Source: Bacillota bacterium
GTDB taxonomy: Bacteria > Bacillota > Clostridia > Christensenellales > Aristaeellaceae
Reading direction: 5' to 3'
NCBI GenBank assembly: GCA_023443705.1
Contig: JAEZTD010000161.1
Location: 1-7,463, forward strand
DNA length: 7,463 nt
The translations under genes were made by a program, and so were the position numbers. Below are positions 4,716 through 7,463 of this stretch, one piece after another; the first letter of the stretch is position 1, and every line of letters starts with the position of its first letter. The notes under the pieces are model-generated. The model was not told where the DNA came from. It made no database searches and saw nothing but the letters and a program-made list of their open reading frames with translations.

Positions 4716-6200
4716 CTATTCTTTTGGCTTCATTGTGGGGAAGAGCAGGACGTCCCGGATCGATGGGGAGTCGGTCAAGAGCATCACCAACCGGTCGAGG
4801 CCGAAGCCCAGCCCTCCCGTCGGGGGCAAGCCGTACTCCAGCGCCAGCACGAAGTCCTCATCCACGGTGGCGTTGGCCCCCTGGGCGCGCTTTAAAGCCA
4901 CCTGACGCTCAAACCGCTCGCGCTGGTCGAAGGGGTCGTTCAGCTCGGAGAAGGCGTTGCCGAACTCGCTGCCGACGATGAAGAACTCGAACCGCTCGGT
5001 GAGGAGCGGGTTAAACGCCTTGCGCTTGGCCAGCGGCGACACCTCGATGGGGTAGTCGTAGATGAAGGTGGGCTGGATCAGGTGATCCTCGACGGTGGCC
5101 TCGAACAGAAGGTTCAGGCATTCGCCGCGGGTGAAGTTCTTATCCACCTCGTAGCCGGCGGCCTTGAGCTTTTCTCGGGCGTCCTCGTCGCTCGTCCAGG
5201 AATCGTAGTCGAGGCCGGAGTGGGTCTTGACCGCCTCGGCCATCGTCATGCGCGCCCAGCGCCCGCCCATCTCCACCGCCTGGCCCTGATAGCTGAGGCT
5301 GGTGGTGCCGCAGGCCGCGAGGGTCACGTACTGGAACAGCTCTTCGATCAGGTCCATCATGCCCAGATAGTCGGTGTAGGCCTGGTACATTTCAACGGAG
5401 GTGAACTCCGGGTTGTGGCGGGTGTCCATGCCTTCGTTTCTGAAGATGCGGCCCACCTCGTAGACCCTGTCCATGCCGCCGACCACCAGCCGCTTTAAGT
5501 GCAGTTCGGTTTCGATCCGCAGGAACATGTCGATGTCCAGCGCGTTGTGGTGGGTGACAAAGGGGCGCGCCGCCGCGCCGATCTCCAGCGTGCCGAGAAC
5601 GGGGGTATCCACCTCGAGGTAGCCGCGCGCGTCCAAAAAATCCCGGACGGCGCGGATGATCCTGGACCGCTTGATGAAGGTGTCCTTGACCTCGGGGCTT
5701 ACGATGAGGTCAAGATACCGCTGGCGGTAGCGAAGGTCCATGTCCTTCAGGCCGTGGAACTTCTCCGGCAGCGGGTGCAGGCACTTGGTGAGCAGCGTGA
5801 GGCCCGTGGCGTGCACCGAGATTTCGCCGGCCTTGGTGCGAAACACCGTGCCGGTGACGCCGATGACGTCGCCCAGGTCGAAATCCTTGAAGAGCGCATA
5901 GGCATCCTCGCCCACGTCGTCCCGGCGGACATAGACCTGAATCTTGCCGTCCGCGTCCTGCAGGTGCGCGAAGCTTGCCTTGCCCATCACGCGGCGGGAG
6001 ACCATGCGCCCGGCAACGGCCACCGCCTGGCCCTCCAGCGCATCATAATTGGAAACAATCTTCCCGGAGGTATGGGTTTGGTCAAAGCGGGTGATGGCGT
6101 AGGGGCTCGTGCCCGCCTCCGCCAGCGCCCGAACCTTGCCAATACGGATCAGGCTCTGTTCAGACGCGTTCTCTGCCGCCCCGGGGAGCACTTCGGACAT
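4716..6200 (-). CDS. lysS: Lysyl-tRNA synthetase, class II
   Basis: This cytoplasmic enzyme charges tRNA(Lys) with lysine using ATP. It has 494 aa, full length for the bacterial class II form. An OB-fold anticodon-binding domain lies at about 55-140 (AVAGRMVSRRVMGKASFAHLQD). The catalytic core follows: motif 1 near 173-200 (FIKRSRIIRAVRDFL...EVDTPVL), the substrate segment GAAARPFVTHHNALD (208-222), motif 2 near 250-270 (GRIFRNEGMDTRHNPEFT), and motif 3 at 463-475 (GLGFGLDRLVMLL). AGAGGGG (6209-6215) lies 8 nt before ATG 6200. It follows greA by 26 bp and shares its promoter; greA-lysS is a common pairing in Firmicutes. No T-box leader is visible. One oddity: the residue before GAAARPF is Ile where Gly is usual. 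Confidence 0.97.
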   Translation of the reverse strand: MSEVLPGAAENASEQSLIRIGKVRALAEAGTSPYAITRFDQTHTSGKIVSNYDALEGQAVAVAGRMVSRRVMGKASFAHLQDADGKIQVYVRRDDVGEDAYALFKDFDLGDVIGVTGTVFRTKAGEISVHATGLTLLTKCLHPLPEKFHGLKDMDLRYRQRYLDLIVSPEVKDTFIKRSRIIRAVRDFLDARGYLEVDTPVLGTLEIGAAARPFVTHHNALDIDMFLRIETELHLKRLVVGGMDRVYEVGRIFRNEGMDTRHNPEFTSVEMYQAYTDYLGMMDLIEELFQYVTLAACGTTSLSYQGQAVEMGGRWARMTMAEAVKTHSGLDYDSWTSDEDAREKLKAAGYEVDKNFTRGECLNLLFEATVEDHLIQPTFIYDYPIEVSPLAKRKAFNPLLTERFEFFIVGSEFGNAFSELNDPFDQRERFERQVALKRAQGANATVDEDFVLALEYGLPPTGGLGFGLDRLVMLLTDSPSIRDVLLFPTMKPKE

Positions 6201-6226
6201 CGGTAAAACCCCTCTCGGTTATGCGC

Positions 6227-6721
6227 TTAATTCTTGAGAATCTCCAAGACCTTCAGCCGGATCAGGCCGCCGGGCGTCTGAGCCTGCACGACATCTTCCG
6301 GTTTCGCACCCATCAGCGCGCTGCCGATGGGGGATTCCGTGGAGACGAAGAGCTGTTCCGGCTTGGCCTCGGTGGCGCCGACGACGGTGTAGATGTCTTC
6401 CTCGTTGTATTCAAGGTCCAGTACCTTGACCCTGGAGCCCACGCCCACCGCGTTTTTGGGGCGGTCGGACTCGTCGATCACGACGGCCTTGCGCAGCATC
6501 TCCTCGAGCACGCGGATGCGGCCCTCGACGCGCGCCTGCGCGTTCTTGGCCTCGTCGTATTCCGCGTTTTCGCTCAGGTCGCCAAAGGAGAGCGCGGTTT
6601 TGATGTCCGCAGCCACTTTCGCGCGCTGCACGACCTTCAGATCGTTGAGCTCTTCTTCAAGCTTTCGCTTGCCGTCTGGGGTCAGAACGACGCTCTGGTT
6701 GGAAAGGTCGTTGTTCTCCAA
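6227..6721 (-). CDS. greA: Transcription elongation factor GreA
   Basis: GreA enters the secondary channel of stalled RNA polymerase and triggers cleavage of backtracked RNA. The protein has 164 aa from TTG 6721, typical of the family. The N-terminal coiled coil (about 1-80) begins VVLTPDGKRKLEEEL and carries the tip motif GDLSENAEYDEAK at 47-59, with the acidic residues Asp48 and Glu51 that coordinate the catalytic metal. The C-terminal FKBP-like domain follows (about 85-164), including SPIGSALMGAKPEDVV. For the start I prefer TTG because GGGAGGG (6729-6735) lies 7 nt upstream and the first residues then fit GreA. The in-frame ATG at 6739 has only a poor site and would add six residues. An ATG at 6856 lies in the promoter and is excluded. 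It is first in the unit with lysS. Confidence 0.95.
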   Translation of the reverse strand: MENNDLSNQSVVLTPDGKRKLEEELNDLKVVQRAKVAADIKTALSFGDLSENAEYDEAKNAQARVEGRIRVLEEMLRKAVVIDESDRPKNAVGVGSRVKVLDLEYNEEDIYTVVGATEAKPEQLFVSTESPIGSALMGAKPEDVVQAQTPGGLIRLKVLEILKN

Positions 6722-6728
6722 GTTTTTT

Positions 6729-6735
6729 CCCTCCC
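6729..6735 (-). promoter_or_regulatory. Ribosome binding site that sets the greA TTG start
   Basis: GGGAGGG on the minus strand, then AAAAAAC, then TTG at 6721. The spacing of 7 nt is ideal. The competing ATG at 6739 is 4 nt upstream of this site and so cannot use it. Confidence 0.7.
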
Positions 6736-6741
6736 GCATGC

Positions 6742-6806
6742 TCCGGCGACGGAGTATAAAGAAATAGCCGGAAACAACGAACACCGCGCGTTTCGGCGCG
6801 CAGTGT
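6742..6806 (-). promoter_or_regulatory. Structured 5' leader of greA with alternative hairpins
   Basis: The leader is about 100 nt. A strong 10-bp hairpin pairs 6781-6790 with 6797-6806 (one wobble, 6-nt loop). Nearer the start codon, TCCGGC (6742-6747) can pair with GCCGGA (6767-6772). The same left arm can instead form CTCCG (6741-6745) with CGGAG (6750-6754) around a tetraloop. These last two folds exclude each other and lie just upstream of the ribosome site, so a structural switch is conceivable. No U-run follows, so there is no obvious attenuator. Confidence 0.45.
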
Positions 6807-6827
6807 CCTCGGATTCCAGACGGGGGC

Positions 6828-6856
6828 ATTATAGCATGGCGCGGCGGGGCTGTCAA
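6828..6856 (-). promoter_or_regulatory. Perfect-consensus sigma-A promoter for greA-lysS
   Basis: On the minus strand TTGACA (6851-6856), a 17-nt spacer and TATAAT (6828-6833) match the consensus at all twelve positions. The predicted start is near 6821. A 14-bp palindrome centred on CCCGGG (6858-6871) lies one base upstream of the -35 box and may be an operator or simply GC-rich sequence. Confidence 0.9.
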
Positions 6857-6872
6857 GCGCGCCCGGGCGCGT

Positions 6873-6893
6873 AAAAAACCCTTGCGGTTTTTT
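6873..6893. terminator. Small A/T-flanked hairpin, possible bidirectional insulator
   Basis: AAAAAACC (6873-6880) pairs with GGTTTTTT (6886-6893) around a 5-nt loop, and T continues to 6894. Both strands end in a T-run, but only two G-C pairs hold the stem. It lies between the divergent greA and rpsF promoters, where it could only stop stray antisense transcription. A strong effect is unlikely. Confidence 0.35.
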
Positions 6894-6908
6894 TAGTGCA
6901 AAGATAAT

Positions 6909-6941
6909 GAAGCCTGTGCGCGCGCGGAAGCGAGCAGCCGG
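6909..6941 (+). repeat. Direct repeat in the greA-rpsF gap, copy 1
   Basis: This 33-nt unit begins GAAGCCTG and ends GCGGAAGCGAGCAGCCGG. It is identical to copy 2 at 6978-7008 except for a 2-base insertion in the GC run. It lies in the divergent intergenic region, upstream of both promoters. A 13-bp hairpin sequence (TCGGAC-a-GTCCGA, 6956-6968) lies between the copies. No protein-coding role is supported. Confidence 0.8.
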
Positions 6942-6977
6942 CGATGTTGAGAGCGTCGGACAGTCCGAGTATTACGC

Positions 6978-7008
6978 GAAGCCTGCGCGCGCGGAAGCGA
7001 GCAGCCGG
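6978..7008 (+). repeat. Direct repeat in the greA-rpsF gap, copy 2
   Basis: This 31-nt copy starts 69 bp after copy 1. Within it CTGC and GCAG, then CGC and GCG inside a G-A mismatch, can pair around a GCGGAA loop, so each unit is a small imperfect hairpin. It ends about 42 bp before the rpsF -35 box. It could be a protein binding site array, or two copies of a short dispersed repeat. Confidence 0.8.
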
Positions 7009-7037
7009 GGCATTCGGGCGGAAACATAGGTTAAATG

Positions 7038-7079
7038 TGCGTAAAACGCATTGCGCATTTGGCGCTTGCCTGATAAAAT
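7038..7079 (+). promoter_or_regulatory. rpsF promoter with adjoining inverted repeat
   Basis: TTGCGC (7051-7056), a 17-nt spacer and TAAAAT (7074-7079) give a plausible sigma-A promoter starting near 7086, which places the S6:S18 hairpin at the very front of the mRNA. TGCGT-aaa-ACGCA (7038-7050) abuts the -35 box and could be a regulator site. Each box is less perfect than in the greA promoter. Confidence 0.65.
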
Positions 7080-7095
7080 CATAAATTAGCGCATC

Positions 7096-7126
7096 CTTGC
7101 CCCGGTACGCTGCCGGGGCCGCCAAG
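7096..7126 (+). ncRNA. S6:S18 autoregulatory leader hairpin of rpsF
   Basis: CTTG (7096-7099) pairs with CAAG (7123-7126), and CCCCGG (7100-7105) pairs with CCGGGG (7113-7118) around a 7-nt loop. The two helices stack except for a 3'-side bulge CCGC at 7119-7122. A hairpin with CCG in a 3' bulge upstream of rpsF is the known binding motif for the S6:S18 complex, which mimics its 16S rRNA site and lets the proteins repress their own operon. The ribosome binding site AAGGAGG (7132-7138) begins 6 nt after the hairpin, close enough to be blocked by bound protein. The fold was found by eye, not by a covariance model. Confidence 0.8.
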
Positions 7127-7146
7127 TCCATAAGGAGGTGAAAGTC

Positions 7147-7463
7147 ATGAACCAATACGAAGCCATGTATGTCATCGACACCCAGCTCGAGGAAACTGTC
7201 CGTCAGGACCTGATCGCCCGCTTCAGCGGCCTCGTCGCCGCCAACGGCGGCACCGTCGACCGCGTTGACGAGTGGGGCAAGCGCCGTCTGGCCTACCCGA
7301 TCAACTACAAGACCGAGGGCTACTACGTGCTGATGTACATCACCGCGCCGTCCGATCTGCCGCGGGAGCTGGAGCGCAACCTTCAGATCTCCGATTCCGT
7401 GCTGCGCTACCTGGTGACCCGTTTCGAAGGCGCGCTGCCGCCCAAGCGGGAGCCGCTGAAGCC
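7147..7463 (+). CDS. rpsF: 30S ribosomal protein S6 (bS6), 3' end beyond the window
   Basis: This small-subunit protein binds the central domain of 16S rRNA together with S18. The first 105 codons are visible. The start MNQYEAMYVIDTQLEE, then DEWGKRRLAYPINYKTEGYYVLMYI and LRYLVTRFEG, are signatures of the bS6 ferredoxin-like fold. The family is usually about 95-135 aa, so little is missing. ATG 7147 is set by AAGGAGGTG (7132-7140). The gene is divergent from greA. In Firmicutes ssb and rpsR normally follow rpsF in one operon; those genes would lie right of the window. Confidence 0.97.
   Translation, partial: MNQYEAMYVIDTQLEETVRQDLIARFSGLVAANGGTVDRVDEWGKRRLAYPINYKTEGYYVLMYITAPSDLPRELERNLQISDSVLRYLVTRFEGALPPKREPLK

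Noticed and set aside
5499..6206. Plus-strand frame of 235 codons opposite lysS
   Set aside because: Antisense to a complete LysRS with all three class II motifs; no supporting signals.
6722..6821. T-box or lysine riboswitch ahead of greA-lysS
   Set aside because: The leader is only about 100 nt, has no T-box sequence (TGGNACCGCG type), no antiterminator and no U-run.
6909..7008. Possible CRISPR array
   Set aside because: Only two units of unequal length with a single 36-bp spacer and no cas genes; the GC-run length change is untypical of CRISPR repeats.
6853..7155. Minus-strand frame of 100 codons across the greA-rpsF gap
   Set aside because: It would start inside rpsF, run through the S6:S18 hairpin and the rpsF promoter, and end in the greA promoter; the translation resembles nothing.

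Overview
The window looks like a GC-rich member of the Clostridia-type Firmicutes. This is inferred from strong AAGGAGG ribosome binding sites, near-consensus sigma-A promoters (TTGACA-N17-TATATT and TTGACA-N17-TATAAT), intrinsic terminators, two probable TTG starts, a greA-lysS gene pair, and an SBP-permease-permease sugar transporter operon with no ATPase of its own. No marker gene here fixes the genus.

Layout, left to right. (1) Positions 11-3683 hold a minus-strand carbohydrate ABC transporter operon. Transcription starts near 3601 from a strong promoter surrounded by inverted repeats. It runs through a secreted sugar-binding protein (2298-3566), a 221-bp structured gap, a MalF-type permease (start re-assigned to TTG at 2076), a MalG-type permease overlapping by one base, and a long 3' region ending in a perfect 19-bp hairpin terminator at 11-51. 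(2) Positions 3747-6856 hold a second minus-strand unit. A perfect-consensus promoter drives greA (TTG start at 6721), then lysS, then a one-pass membrane protein of unknown function with a Pro/Ala/Glu tail, and it ends at an intrinsic terminator at 3747-3772. (3) Positions 6857-7146 are a divergent intergenic region with a pair of 31-33-bp direct repeats, several palindromes and the plus-strand rpsF promoter. (4) rpsF (ribosomal protein S6) starts at 7147 and runs off the window. Its leader folds into the S6:S18 autoregulatory hairpin with a CCG bulge.

The binding protein captures a sugar outside the cell and the two permeases form the channel; the energy-coupling ATPase must be encoded elsewhere. 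greA, lysS and rpsF are housekeeping genes for transcription-elongation rescue, lysine charging of tRNA, and the small ribosomal subunit.

The most unusual signal is a two-hairpin repeat present twice around the transporter permeases (122-184 and 2160-2220). The two copies differ at many bases, yet the 34-nt hairpin keeps its pairing through four compensatory double substitutions and keeps the same loop. It looks like a structured, selected or mobile intergenic element. In the second copy it is open in frame with the downstream permease and would give that protein a false N-terminal extension.
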